A stretch of 64,000 nt of DNA. Source: Plenodomus lindquistii (Eukaryota > Ascomycota > Dothideomycetes > Pleosporales > Leptosphaeriaceae). Under the pieces are notes generated by a model. That model saw nothing but the letters and a program-made list of their open reading frames with translations. It ran no database searches and was not told the origin of the DNA. The position numbers and the translations under genes were made by a program. The stretch is taken from the NCBI GenBank assembly GCA_025504975.1, contig JANUWI010000009.1, forward strand, positions 248,001-312,000. Reading direction: 5' to 3'. Below are positions 1 to 10,370 of the stretch, piece after piece; positions within the stretch are counted from its first letter, which is position 1, and each line of letters opens with the position of its first letter.

Positions 1-705
1 GCGGACGACGATGCCGGCGCCGAGGATGGAACCTACGCCGAAAAATGCGTTGAACATTGAGCCTAGGAAGGCGCGTTCTTTAGGGTGTCCGAGTTCGCCG
101 AGGAGAGCGGCGCCAGAGACGATGGCGTAGACTATGCCGTGGCCCAGGAAGATGCGGGAGAAGATGAACATTGGTACTGTGGGTGGGGTTGGGTTAGCGT
201 TGGTGATGGGGTGTTGGGCTGGATTGGGAGTTTCTGATGTGGAAGGGTGAGGGTAGGGTACAATTACAGGGAGGGTATTTGATATACTACCATGCCAGCG
301 CGAGAGTTGCGATGTCAACTTACAGTTCTGCGAAAGCCCCTGCATAATCGCCCCAATGATCATGATAGCACTCCCAAACACGATACTCTTCCTCCTCCCC
401 AAATGATCAGACACAATACTCACAAACGGAATACTACTAATAGCGCCGAGATTATAGCACGCAACTAGTAGGCCCAACTGCCCTCCTTTCGGATGATTAA
501 AGTACTCTTTCCAGTAATCCAGCGCTTGCAGCCCGTTCATCATACTGCTGTCGAAGCCAGACGTCGACTCGATGAACAGGCAGCATGGCACGAGGAGCAG
601 GTACATGCGTCGTAGATTGGGCTTGTTCCACCAGCGGACGTGGTCGTTGGCGATGAGGCGTTCTACAACGCCCATGTCGACGGTGTCAGGGGCTACTGGG
701 GCCAT
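1..705 (-). CDS. MFS sugar transporter, N-terminal part (truncated by window edge)
   Basis: This gene encodes the N-terminal third of a fungal sugar/H+ symporter of the major facilitator superfamily, expected in the plasma membrane. Exon 1 runs 705..324 from ATG (protein starts MAPVAPDTVDMG). A GTAAGT donor follows, and a CACAG acceptor opens exon 2 at 176, which is open to base 1. Visible family marks are a first helix with CLFIESTSGFDSSMMNG, the loop motif SDHLGRRKS after helix 2 (family D-x-x-G-R-R), and FSRIFLGHGI followed by SGAALLGELGHPKERA, as in lactose/hexose permease-like fungal transporters. The C-terminal two thirds lie outside the window, so the substrate cannot be assigned. The intron is 147 nt, longer than most here. 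The family is secure; the specificity is unknown. Confidence 0.9.
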   Translation of the reverse strand, partial: MAPVAPDTVDMGVVERLIANDHVRWWNKPNLRRMYLLLVPCCLFIESTSGFDSSMMNGLQALDYWKEYFNHPKGGQLGLLVACYNLGAISSIPFVSIVSDHLGRRKSIVFGSAIMIIGAIMQGLSQNCKLTSQLSRWHGSISNTLPVIVPYPHPSTSETPNPAQHPITNANPTPPTVPMFIFSRIFLGHGIVYAIVSGAALLGELGHPKERAFLGSMFNAFFGVGSILGAGIVVR

Positions 706-1450
706 GGCTGGACGTTGGTGGTGGAGGTTCGGAAAGATGGAGATGTTGTATCATGTCGTCGTTATATACCATACGTCCAGTGGGAGATCAGCTGAGGAAC
801 AAGACCAAGATATCGGGTGCTTGAACAAACCCTGAGCAGCACGTCGTCCAGTCTGTAGACCCGGCTTGGCTTTGAGGGGTCAAGGTGTGTACATCCTGGT
901 AAATGGTCAATCCTTGATGAACAGGGCCAAGAAGGGATATCAACAGTTACCCACGGAATGGATCTGCGTCGCCTATCACGCTTCATACTTCCAAGGTTGC
1001 TATATATTCTAGTGCTGATGGTAGATCTGCGAATCATGAGCACTCGGACTGTTGAATCATACACGGCATTCCTATTCTCGGTATTCGCAATACTGCGACT
1101 ATGTGGTGTAACAGAGCAACGCAGTGATAATAGCCCGCTGCCCGAACTTATGGATCAGCGCTAAACCTCATGTAATGCGGACCGCACCACGCCAGTCATG
1201 GTGCCATGCGGGGAAGGCTTGCCAACCCCAGATTCCATCAATGAAGCAAGCGAAGACGCCAACTAATGCGGTGCCAAGTCGTAGGTAGTACAGTAGTTGA
1301 CCACAGAAAAACAACACAGATCTGAGAGCCAACGCTATGACACTGAAAATCTAACCCAAGTAAAAGCAATGGGTATCTATGCCTGCAAAAAAACCAGCGC
1401 TATGCAAATGACTTCATTTCAAAGGCTCTACCTCGACTGTCAGCGTCAAC
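706..1450. other. Intergenic: promoter of sugar transporter and 3' flank of the next gene
   Basis: These 745 bases lie between the transporter start codon and the stop of the next minus-strand gene. Only short non-conserved ORFs are present. I see no RNA gene and no strong repeat. It probably holds the transporter promoter and the 3' UTR of the DUF3112-like gene. Confidence 0.5.
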
Positions 1451-2527
1451 TCAGGCTCCCAACTCTTTCTCCACGTCTCCATTTATCGTTGTTGTCGGTG
1501 TGGGTTCCGCCTGCTTCGCATAGCTCCCTGGACCTTTAGCTCCGTTTGGAATGTGGAAGCGCAGATCCACACGCATGATCGCGTAGAAGTATACAATGAC
1601 GATCTCCAGTGCAAAGTTGAAGATGTAGAATGGCGCTTTGTGAAAGTAGCCGGGCAGAGGCTCTGTCATGGGAACTGGATGCTTCCAGAGTGTTCCACAT
1701 CGGTACCAGGCACCCAATGTAGCGAGGAATGAACCGGTAAGAAGGACGATAATCTTTGTGCGGAATCTGCCTGCGCCGAACTTGTCGTGTGCGCCTTTTC
1801 GGGGGAATAGGAGCGAGAAGGTTACGATGAATATAGGCAGTGAGCTGACGATGGCGAAAAACGTATTACCGTATAGTTGAAGTGAGCGATCGATCTCCCT
1901 GGTTCTGGGTCGCAGGGTGTAGTAGCTTTGTACCATCGCGGTAATGTTGATGGCAAGCGTGAGAATGATCAAGACAAAAAGGACCTTGAACACGATGGAG
2001 ACGGCGGGGTGCCAGCCGATGCGAGGGTGTAAAGAGCGAAGGATGCGCTGCGACCAGAGCAGATTGACAACGAAGACGAGTAATACACCAGCACTGACGA
2101 AGATCGCGGCGGCGAGGGCCAGGGAAACGTTGGTTGGGAGGCAGATGCTAGCGATGCGAAGGATGGTAGTCGTAATTCGCGACATGCAGAAGCCTAAGCC
2201 AGAAGGTTAGCACTCGCTGCTATCATCAGGACTAGCATATGTGTAATGTAAACAAATGCATAGATGTTGTTCATACCGAATAATACACCATTGAAGAGAA
2301 ATTTGTGTCCCCTCTTCTTGTTGAGCTGTAATATCGTCATGTGCGTGGCTGCACCAACGATGAACAGCGCCAGGAAGACTGCTGTCACTGGCACATCAAT
2401 ACTTTTCTTTGGTGCACCACCCAGCGACCAGGTGTCAGGTAGCCAAGGCGGACCATGATCTGTCTATTCCTCTGTTAGCGACGGGAGATTAAACGGTTCG
2501 CAAGTTCCTTACCGATTGTGAGGACAT
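1451..2527 (-). CDS. Seven-helix membrane protein, DUF3112-like
   Basis: This is a predicted polytopic membrane protein of 314 aa, of unknown function, resembling the fungal DUF3112 family (sometimes labelled receptor-like because of seven helices). Three exons close in frame: 2527..2513 (MSSQS), 2463..2277 and 2193..1451. The second intron, with a GTATGA donor and a TTAG acceptor, joins NGVLFG to FCMSRITTT, restoring the family-like stretch HMTILQLNKKRGHKF...GFCMSR. Seven hydrophobic segments can be counted, the last being near FYIFNFALEIVIVYFYAIM. The C-terminal tail is hydrophilic. Exon 1 is only 15 nt, and its acceptor (AATAG) was chosen because it keeps the frame. The next ATG downstream is after the first helix and would truncate the protein. 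No function is proposed. Confidence 0.82.
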
Positions 2528-3100
2528 GACGTCTGGCGGGAAACAATCTCTTCTCTCTCTGTCTCGGTATCGTTCCCGGGATCGCTGGTCAATTACGGTC
2601 TGTAGAAACAACCAGATGTCGTGTTAATGTGAGCGTGTAATATCGATGATGGAGGCTGAAACCTCGTGCGACAAGGCATGTTTATATCGTGGACCGAAAG
2701 CGTTAACCGTGCAATGTCCCCATCGCCGACGCCTGTTTGTCACTGTTCCGCTCGCGGTCGGAATGCATAAGCACCGCGACCGAGACGCGCCATGCTATCC
2801 TCGGACGAACTCTAACCAATACCAGCTCCCAGGCTCTCGCTTGTACGAAATGCTGGTGATGATCGCTGTTCCGACAATGCCGATAAGCCCCTAATCATAA
2901 CGCAACGCCACAGAAAACCGGTGGTGACAATTGGGCTCCTAACTCGTAGAAGCTGAAGATGTAATGACGCGCATGCTGGACGAAATCCAGCCCACGAGCG
3001 AGACAGTGAGATCCTGTGGCTTACAGTGATTTACACGTGTTGTCCTATCCCTGGCGACGACAGGCTGTGCATCGGTGTCAATGAAAATCTCGGCTTTATC
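2528..3100. other. Intergenic: 5' flank of DUF3112-like gene
   Basis: These 573 bases separate the DUF3112-like start codon from the stop of the cupin gene. The short ORFs show no recognisable protein. I see no repeat or RNA gene. Confidence 0.5.
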
Positions 3101-3949
3101 TTAAACTCCGTCTCTTTCATACGCTTGCCAAAGACGATCTGGCGTTCTATCTTTGGAGACTGCCTCGATCGCCAAAAGTCTTCCCAGGGTGTTCGCAATA
3201 GATAGTGCGACAAGTGTTGTCACATATTCGGCCATTCGTCGCAGCTTTCGAGACGCGCTTGGACCAAGGAGTAGTGGCTCGAAGCCCTTCAAATCTATCA
3301 AGACAGGCCAGTTGTCCAGGTGCCAGAAGATGATGAACATCTGGAAATGTATCCACCAGCTTCCAAGAACCGACTTTGCAGCTTTCTGACCCCTTGATGG
3401 CGTAGTCGAAGGTTTCAAAATGACTCCGTTGAGATTCCAGAAGAAGAGCGGTTTGCCGATATCCTCAGGATCCGTCCATTCTTCTACAACAGTATCTCCA
3501 TTCTTGTCTTGAAGAAGGTATATTGTTTTTCCAATCGAAATTCGTCTTCTCCGCAGATAGGTCTCGACACGACCCCAATCGTGCCTGGTGTATCTGGGGA
3601 CCTCGATTGTCAAGCCCGGACTTATTACCTCACCAGTATACAAACTGATCTCTCCCCCTGCTTGCGCGCTCAAGATTCTGGTTTCACCGTCGAGCTCCAC
3701 AAAGATTGACCCTTTTACTAGGCGAAGGTACTCTGTGTGCTTGGTGTGGAAGTGTAACCCTGATGTCCATCTCGAATGGACAGGAAGAACGATAGTAGTC
3801 CTAGGGCTGGATTGATCTGGGCTCAGTGGTTCGACTGGGATATGGTACGCGACAGCTTCGAAACCGTCACGCAAAACGGCCTGGGTCCCATGGGGTAATG
3901 GATCGAGGGCTCTGGAGACCGGTTGCTGATATTTGGTGCGCGCCATCAT
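3101..3949 (-). CDS. Cupin-domain protein with hydrophobic C-terminus
   Basis: This intronless gene of 282 aa has a single cupin (beta-barrel) domain at about residues 45-150. The metal-site motif 1 is visible as GLHFHTKHTEY (His66, His68, His71, Glu73), and a second-motif-like stretch RYTRHDWGR lies about 55 residues later. Cupins bind a metal and do many reactions, including isomerase, dioxygenase and epimerase chemistry, so the reaction cannot be named. The C-terminal half is unusual. It has an aromatic, hydrophobic segment (GSWWIHFQMFIIFWHLDNW), possibly membrane-inserted, then a second hydrophobic stretch near YVTTLVALSIANTLGRLLAI. The start is either of two adjacent ATGs. No signal peptide is present. 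TATA-like sequences lie upstream. It is not a good match to the uronate isomerase KduI. Confidence 0.85.
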   Translation of the reverse strand: MMARTKYQQPVSRALDPLPHGTQAVLRDGFEAVAYHIPVEPLSPDQSSPRTTIVLPVHSRWTSGLHFHTKHTEYLRLVKGSIFVELDGETRILSAQAGGEISLYTGEVISPGLTIEVPRYTRHDWGRVETYLRRRRISIGKTIYLLQDKNGDTVVEEWTDPEDIGKPLFFWNLNGVILKPSTTPSRGQKAAKSVLGSWWIHFQMFIIFWHLDNWPVLIDLKGFEPLLLGPSASRKLRRMAEYVTTLVALSIANTLGRLLAIEAVSKDRTPDRLWQAYERDGV

Positions 3950-3989
3950 CGTAATGTGAAATAAGTAGCACCGGTGGAGTACTGTACGA

Positions 3990-4037
3990 GGAGATTTATA
4001 ATAACTGCATTAGCTGAAATCCCTCGCTTTATATATG
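3990..4037 (-). promoter_or_regulatory. TATA-like boxes upstream of the cupin gene
   Basis: Read on the minus strand, TATAAAT sits about 45-51 nt and TATATAAA about 80-87 nt upstream of the cupin ATG at 3949. Position and sequence fit TATA elements, but no transcription start is known. Confidence 0.35.
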
Positions 4038-4720
4038 TCCGACTCTTGTCTTGCCTTCAGGCGGCCAACGTTGTAAGCTCCAGTCAGCATGACTGATGAC
4101 TTCTGCGGAACGTCTCCGCACTGATACTTGAACCAGAAATATTTCGCTTCGCAATACTGTTCAAGTACATGTGGTCATTTGAGTCAAAAGATTATGTAGG
4201 TGTTCAGGATGTGCATCGCGTGAGAAGTACAAAATCTCTCCTTCTCTCCTTCGGCTCCCCGTCGGAATGGTCCGATTGACGTCACGCATGTTTGTGTACA
4301 ACCAGTGCGCGGACTGCAACACCAGGAGATTGTTGCACTATGGTCGAATTATCTCAGAAATTGCTTTGCAATGATGCTTGTTTGTGGCTCGAAATTCCAA
4401 CGACTTGTGGGGCGTGCAGCGAACCCTTACAGTTGTGACAATAAAGAAGAATCAACGACTTCATGGGCACGAATACGCCTAGCAGCAGAAGACATGGGCA
4501 CGAAGTAGATTTTCAAACCATACTCAATCGTACTGATCTTGACATAACCTACCAACGCCGCCTAACCAGTTGCCAAGTCGAGAAGTATGCAAACAATGAC
4601 GCTTTATCCACATGTTCGTACACCATCCATTGACCATACCTGCCCACGCGTGCTTCCAGTCCGGGCAACTCCATATGCACCTCGAGAATGTTCCTCTAGG
4701 ACTCGTAACCAGTGAGTCAT
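4038..4720. other. Intergenic between cupin and Erv25 genes
   Basis: This is the remainder of the cupin promoter side plus the 3' flank of the Erv25 gene. The ORFs here are short and unconvincing. I see no RNA gene or repeat. Confidence 0.5.
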
Positions 4721-5464
4721 CTAGATGAGATGCTTGCTCCTGAAGTACGCCCTCAGGTAAACAACCTGCCACGCGCCTAGGCCAATCAGCATGCCCATTG
4801 TTCCCAGCGCAAACCACTTGACACGCTCGTTGGTGCTCTCATTGGTATCCCTCAACTTCTGTTCGCGCGACCTCAGGTAATCCATCTCAGAGACAATCTC
4901 GCCAACAGTCTCTTCGATGCGCCTGAGTTCCATCTCCACGGGCTTTAGCTTCTCGCTAGCCTGGATGGCGCTCCAGTCCTTTGCATCGGCACCGATATCA
5001 ATGTCGAGCTCGACATGGCGGGGGTTGATACTCTTGCCATTGCCAGTAATGATGTTCTCGAAGCAGACGTCAAAGGCGGAATCGGCGTGGGATGTGAAGG
5101 CGTAGCGGTTCTCGCCGACAACATCCTTGGGGCGGTGGTAGTCGTTACCCATAGCGTCGCGAATCTGATGGTATCATTAGTACAGCCGTTGATATGTATC
5201 CCAGTCCGTCGCCATAGGCCGTATTGCCAGCGACGGACCCTTGGCGGCACATACATGCATGTCCACCCTCTGGCCATCGCCTCTATATCCATCCAGAATG
5301 GCCGTCACCACCACCAACTGCTCCTTGGCAACGAAATTCCTGACGCATCGCTCGTATCTGGCCGCATCGTGTGGCTGTACAGGGTGGAGATCGAATTTGA
5401 GAGCCGTGGCGAGGGGCAACAGCGCCAGCAGCAGGCAGCTGATCAGTCGTGATATCCAATCCAT
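4721..5464 (-). CDS. erv25: p24-delta family cargo receptor Erv25
   Basis: Erv25 is a subunit of the p24 complex of COPII/COPI vesicles, shuttling between ER and Golgi and aiding cargo selection. The 217-aa protein has two exons, 5464..5255 and 5164..4721 (GTATGT donor, CATCAG acceptor, phase 0). A signal peptide (MDWISRLISCLLLALLPLATA) is followed by a luminal GOLD domain with two cysteines (Cys at RYERCVRNF and at FDVCFENI), a coiled coil (KLKPVEMELRRIEETVGEI), one transmembrane segment (FALGTMGMLIGLGAWQVVY) and a short cytosolic tail, YFRSKHLI. The tail closely resembles the yeast Erv25 tail, with an aromatic COPII signal and a Lys-containing COPI signal. The assignment is secure. Confidence 0.95.
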
Positions 5465-5817
5465 GACGATTGGGTGTGTGTGTGAGCCCTGCGGCGCAAA
5501 GGGATTCGTGGTGTTTTGCCCAAACGTACAGCTGTCGCCAGGGGAGGGCGGAAGGCCAGATGGTCCGATGGGAGCACTAGACCGAGACGGGGAAGGCGCA
5601 GTGGACCCTGGATGAACATTGGTCGAACGTCCCTCACTTCCTTCACCCATACACTCTTGCCTCTTTTGCACCCTCATCTCATTTCTGACTTTTCACCTAA
5701 TTTTATACATTCAGCTATGGAAATGTCTCTTGACCATGTAGTTATTGATTCTACATCAGACAACAGCGTGCAACTCGCGCTTTCAGCACATTGAACCTGG
5801 ACGTTGTGCCCGTGCCA
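5465..5817. other. Intergenic: Erv25 promoter
   Basis: These 353 bases lie between the Erv25 start codon and the dehydrogenase stop codon. They are pyrimidine-rich on the plus strand near 5640-5700. No further gene is seen. Confidence 0.5.
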
Positions 5818-6885
5818 TCACCAAGCAGTCGTACCGCCGTCAATCTTCATGTCATGCCCAGTCATGAAGCTGCTCGCATCGCTCATCAGAAATACGCCTG
5901 CACCTTGATACTCCTCAGGCATGCTCAATCTGCCCAGCATACTATTCTCCTCCCACTCCTCCAGGCTGGCCTCGCCTCTCTTCAGATTCTCTTCAACCAT
6001 TGGCGTGAAGATGTGTCCTGGACTGAGCGTGTTCACCCGAATACCGCCAGAGCCGTCTGGGTTCTTCCTGCCCCACTCCATGGCCAGATTGCGTCCGAGT
6101 TGGACCACTGCGGCCTTTGATGAATTGTAGACGGGTGCAATAAAGCCTCGATTCGCAATCGTACCGCTCATCGATGCGATGAGGCAAATCGAGCCTTCGG
6201 TTTTGTACTTGATCATTTGGCGAGCGCAGGCCCGTGCTGATAAGAAGACACCTGTGTAGTTGACCTCGAGCAGTCTCATGATATCTTCTTTCTTGAAGTC
6301 GAGGGCTGGTGTGACTTGCTGAATACCAGCCGCTACACAGCGCATTAGCACGCCACCTGTCACCTTCAAGTCAACTTCACGTACCTGCCACTAGGCCGTC
6401 GAGTCTTTCTCCCTCCGCAGCGATGTCGGCCATGCATCGCTCCACCTCTTCGTTTTGCGTTACATCGACCTGGTGGTAGTCCAGCACACCGCCATAACTC
6501 GCCTTCATTCTTTCCTTGGCTTCCTCAAAGACCGAGCTTGGTGCAGACTCGCGATCGAGGCAGTAAACCTTGCCGCCAGCACTAATGAGACCTTCCGCCA
6601 TAGAGAGACCTAGGCCACGTCCGCCACCTTCACATAGGTCAGTAGAAGCGTTACAGGGACACACTGGATTGATATACCTGTCACAACAAAAACTCTGTCT
6701 GTTAGATCGAATTGACGGAGTCGTTCACGTCCTCTACTCTTCTGACCAGAAGCCAACGCGGAAACCAGCCTAGTGTCACGGCGTTGCACTCCATGCGCGA
6801 AGGATGGTGATAACGACAGCGTCGGCCGTCTCAGAAACTTGTTAATCAATCGTGCTGCGGTCATCGCGTATGCTGTATCAAGCAA
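5818..6885 (-). CDS. Short-chain dehydrogenase/reductase (SDR)
   Basis: This is a classical NAD(P)(H)-dependent SDR of 321 aa. Exons are 6885..6678, 6627..6385 and 6332..5818 (phases 1 and 1). The nucleotide-binding motif TGGGRGLG is at residues 69-76 and is split by the first intron. The catalytic set is a serine in IASMSG (about 206), Tyr219 and Lys223 (YNSSK). The C-terminal signatures IRVNTLSPGHIFTPM and MTGHDMKIDGGTTAW are typical of sorbose/mannitol/2-deoxy-gluconate-type reductases. About 60 basic, Ser/Arg-rich residues precede the Rossmann fold and could be a mitochondrial targeting sequence; a second ATG at 6864 would shorten this by 7 residues. The substrate cannot be read from sequence. 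Neighbouring transporters suggest, but do not show, a sugar or sugar-acid role. Confidence 0.9.
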
Positions 6886-7292
6886 CAGTAGGTGTTGAAC
6901 TGAAGTCCGTCAACGTGGCTGGCAGATGTTGATCGGTGTGAAGGGGTGAGTCAAAATGTTGCACGGCAGGTATGTCCTCGAACCACATCTTCGATACAAA
7001 CAACGCGATGATGCCATTGGAAAATGCCACGCGCCTTCACTGTCAATCTTACGATTATTGGTAGCGGATGACCCCTACAGGGCATGCGCTCTTATTCGCT
7101 ACTGCTATTCCACTAAGCGAACGATTCGCGCTAAACAAGCGTAGCGTACATCTCTGTGGGGAACAGGGCACGAAGGATCCGGTTTACTCGGGGGGAGCGC
7201 AAACGTCGTAAGATAATCATAACTTGGTCATTACTACGTTTTCAGCATCGCCTCCAACCTTGACCTAAATACCAACAGTCTATTTTCCACAT
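6886..7292. other. Intergenic: SDR promoter
   Basis: These 407 bases lie between the dehydrogenase start and the stop of the anion transporter gene. No ORF of note, repeat or RNA gene is present. Confidence 0.5.
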
Positions 7293-9136
7293 TCATCGTC
7301 TAACCTCTGCATGCTCAACCGCAGTGTCGCCCTTGATATCTCGCTCCACATCCGCTAAATCCTCTTCATCCTTGGCCATGGCCGTGATCATATTCAAATG
7401 CCTCTTCTTCTCACTCTTCTTATAGAGATACTGCATTGCCAGGAAACTCACCCAGCACCCTATTATAAAGCAGATATTCACCGCATAACCCTTTGTCCAT
7501 CTTGGCCCCTCAACAATTGGAAACACAGTGATGGGGTAGAAAGAAAAGACTGCCCAGCCGGCGGTCAGCATGGCGCCGACGGTTACAGCGCGGGCCTCAG
7601 CGTCGTCGCGGAGCGCCATGTTGATGAAGGGCATCAGGATTGGGGTTATGGCTGCGGAGACGCCGAGGAGGTAGTAGCATGCGACTGTACTATATTAGTG
7701 ATGTGGCCCAATATAGAGGAAGTTAAAAGAACTTACAGTGGTAGCCCTTGGGGATGTTCCACACGAGTAGGGAGATGTTGGCGACGACGTAAATGGCCTG
7801 TACGATGCTGAAGATGGACCATAAGGGGTAGACCATGCATAGCGATGTTGCGAGTACGGCAGCGAAGACAGATACTCCCTGTGCACCGGTGGGAATCTCG
7901 TTGATCTGCGGGATGGTGTACGCGCCGGGGTGTTTGGCGGCGAGGTCTTTGAGCCAGATTGCCATTTGGCCGTGGGGATAGGATGATGAGAGGAAGCTGT
8001 TCGTATCAGTAGATATTCCCGTGATCTAAAATTGTTGAGGAGGGGATCAATCGACGAGGGAAAGCGTCGCTGGAGTCTTTCGCGAAGCAATGCGTAGCAC
8101 ACCTGCTGTACGATCCAAAGGTGGAAGACTTACAAGGTATAGCACAACACCCCCATATAAAACTCCCAGCGCTTAAACGTACGCTTTGCAACAGTCCAGC
8201 TCAACTCTTTGCTCGGTGCAATACCAGCAGACACCATTCGTGTGCGGGCAAGCTCGTGCTCCTTGGCAGTCAACCACCATGGCTTCTTACTGCTAGGCAG
8301 GCCAGGGAAGATGAAGAAGCCTGCAATAGCAATGGGCAGACTGATTACACCGTCTATTATAAACAGCCATCTCCACCCCGCCATACCTGACACGCCGTTG
8401 AGGTTCTTGTACGCAGCAGCCTGCAAGTAGCCTCCAAACATGACGGCGATGTTGTTACTCACGTACCACACGCCGGTGCGTTTGAACACTTCTTCGGGCC
8501 TGTACCATGAGCCTAGCACGTAGGTGGTCCCACTGGCTACTGGTGTTTCTAAAACACCGAGCAAGAATCGGGTGCCGTAGATGTCGTTTTGGTTGCGCAT
8601 TTGGCTCTGGGTGAAGGTGACGATCGACCATAACACTTCCATGGTGGGTAGATAATACTTTGCAACCTTTGGCCTGGACAAGAGCAGCAGAGATGGGACC
8701 TGGAAGACGAGATACCCGACGTTGTAGAATGTGCTGAAGAGGGAGTATTGGTTGCCGTTGAGGTTTAGTTCTTCCTTCATACCGGAGACGTAGGCGTTGT
8801 TAATGTTTGACGAGTCGAGCCATTTGAGGAAGACTGTTTTTCTCAATTAGCATGGTATTCTTCCATTAACCATCACCCATTCGACTACTATCGTGATTTA
8901 GGAAACGAGAACTACTTACACATCAGCGAACAAAACGTCAAAAGACACGCATCCATCTTCCTCAACAACTTTCTCTCCTCGGCTGGATAGTGCTTGGGAT
9001 ACCATTCCCATAGATACATCCATGCCTTCCACGGTGAGCGTTTCGGCGCCTCAGCAGGCGCAATGACATTGGTGTCGAACTCGCCAGTGCGGGCCGCGAC
9101 GCCAGAGGTCTCGTCGTTGGGTTGCGTGCTCGCCAT
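7293..9136 (-). CDS. MFS anion:cation symporter, Dal5/Fen2 (pantothenate/allantoate) type
   Basis: This is a plasma-membrane transporter of the fungal ACS family, which includes Dal5 (allantoate), Fen2/Liz1 (pantothenate) and Seo1. Four exons, 9136..8920, 8833..8134, 7996..7737 and 7684..7293, give 522 aa. Family stretches are FFLKWLDSSNINNAYVSGMK at helix 1, GTRFLLGVLETPVASGTTYV, YRPEEVFKRTGVWYVSN (ACS motif A-like loop), and MAGWRWLFIIDGVISLPIAI followed by FPGLPSSKKPWWLT. Twelve hydrophobic segments are plausible, with a long hydrophilic N-terminus and a charged C-terminal tail. The last exons end in KDEEDLADVERDIKGD. Specificity is uncertain: the family moves carboxylates, vitamins and ureides, and bacterial relatives move hexuronates. 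Confidence 0.9.
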
Positions 9137-10370
9137 GTTGTGTGGTCACACACTGTACAGTACGCTGCGAGATCCCTAAGATAATCCTTAGTTCATATGA
9201 ATAGATGCAAAAGACACTAGATATCCAGTATAATATGTAGTTCTCGCATCGCATGCACACGCTCAAACCCAAGGCCGAAAATCGAGGCTGGTAAGCGACA
9301 TGAGGAAGTCTGTCCGCGGGCATCGGGCCATCTCCCGAAGTGGACTGGTCGAGTGCGGGGGAGAGTCATCTTGCCACGAAAAAGCTTCTCAGTTGGGCAA
9401 TGCGCCGGTGGCCGGGCGGAGACTTGATCTGGGGAAGCGTGGAGAGGATAAGTGGAGTGATGCCAAGGTCGTGTTTTGTGGAGGATCCGTATTTTTTGGT
9501 TACTTCGAGGGAGGCATGGCTGGAACCGAGGTTGGTGGCGTGTGCGTGAGGAATCCTGGGATGCGGTGTTCGGGGCATCATTCGCCTAACATTACGAAGG
9601 AGCTCGTTTTTATCGTGTCACCATCTCACGTTAACAGCACGATGTGTGAGCCTATACAGTAGCAAGAAGATAATAAAAGTATAGAAAGCTACCACATTAT
9701 AATCTCTACTACCTTTAGAGAATCTACGTAACATCTACTCACATCTAGTAGCACCTTAGTATGTTGTGGTAGGTACAGTAAGCAACTACTGTATATAATC
9801 TTGGTGACTTAATAAATACGAGCTCCTTCATTTTGAGATCGGTGCAACATTGCGACAGGGCCTCACGACCTTCTTCTAGATATTCTCTATGGGAGGCTGA
9901 TTCTTGGAAGGGATGTAAATATGCAAAAATCAGTTGCACGTGGTTTCCAACTATCGCTGGGTGAATGAAGATTACGGAAGAGCTCAGATTCATGATGTCT
10001 ACATCTCACTTAAAAGGCGTGGAGGTGTTGTATTGACTACGGTGAATAGCGCTTGTACATTAGGGACTAGGATGGATACTAGCTCCTCAATACAATTTCA
10101 GGGGCCTTCCAATGCATGCCATCGTTTTCGACAGGCTACACATGATTATGGAAATACAAGAGTTTCTATCCCTATGAGCTGTGGTTGTTTCTAGAAGGTT
10201 TCCTTGACCTACACCTGCTTATTTTGGTGCAAAGAAAGGAATGAATTCAATGGAAACCGCGACCTCATAATTTAAGTACAATTCTCTATCCAAAGGTCCG
10301 ACTTCGTTGTCTCTGCCAGAAATGTACTTTCCATTCAGCACTCAAAACATAAAAAAAAACCGTGCGAACC
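9137..10370. other. Intergenic, 1.2 kb, with AT-rich foldback region
   Basis: This gap separates the anion transporter promoter from the 3' end of the GH5 gene. From about 9600 to 9850 it becomes AT-rich and contains nested inverted repeats (annotated separately). An open frame at 9300..9662 on the plus strand has no recognisable domain and I do not call it a gene. Confidence 0.55.
9596..9829. repeat. Imperfect inverted-repeat (foldback) element, possible MITE remnant
   Basis: Arms at 9596-9623 and 9802-9829 are inverted copies matching at 24 of 28 positions; both carry GAAGGAGCTCGT and GTCACCA. Inside them, TATACAGTAG (9653-9662) pairs with CTACTGTATA (9786-9795), and CTACCACA (9689-9696) pairs with TGTGGTAG (9765-9772). 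All three pairs are in nested order, so the 234-bp unit could fold back on itself. It has no coding capacity and no clear target-site duplication. A degraded non-autonomous DNA element is the simplest reading; a regulatory hairpin is an alternative. Confidence 0.55.

Noticed and set aside
3101..3949. Cupin as the uronate isomerase KduI
   Set aside because: KduI has a different two-domain cupin layout. Here only one HxH...E cupin is seen and the C-terminus is hydrophobic, so I did not use it as pathway evidence.
5177..5677. Upstream extension of the Erv25 N-terminus
   Set aside because: The residues before the ATG at 5464 are Pro/Ser-rich and would bury the signal peptide; starting there fits the family.
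9300..9662. A 120-residue plus-strand ORF between transporter and GH5 genes
   Set aside because: It shows no recognisable motif, signal peptide or conserved composition, and it runs into the foldback repeat.
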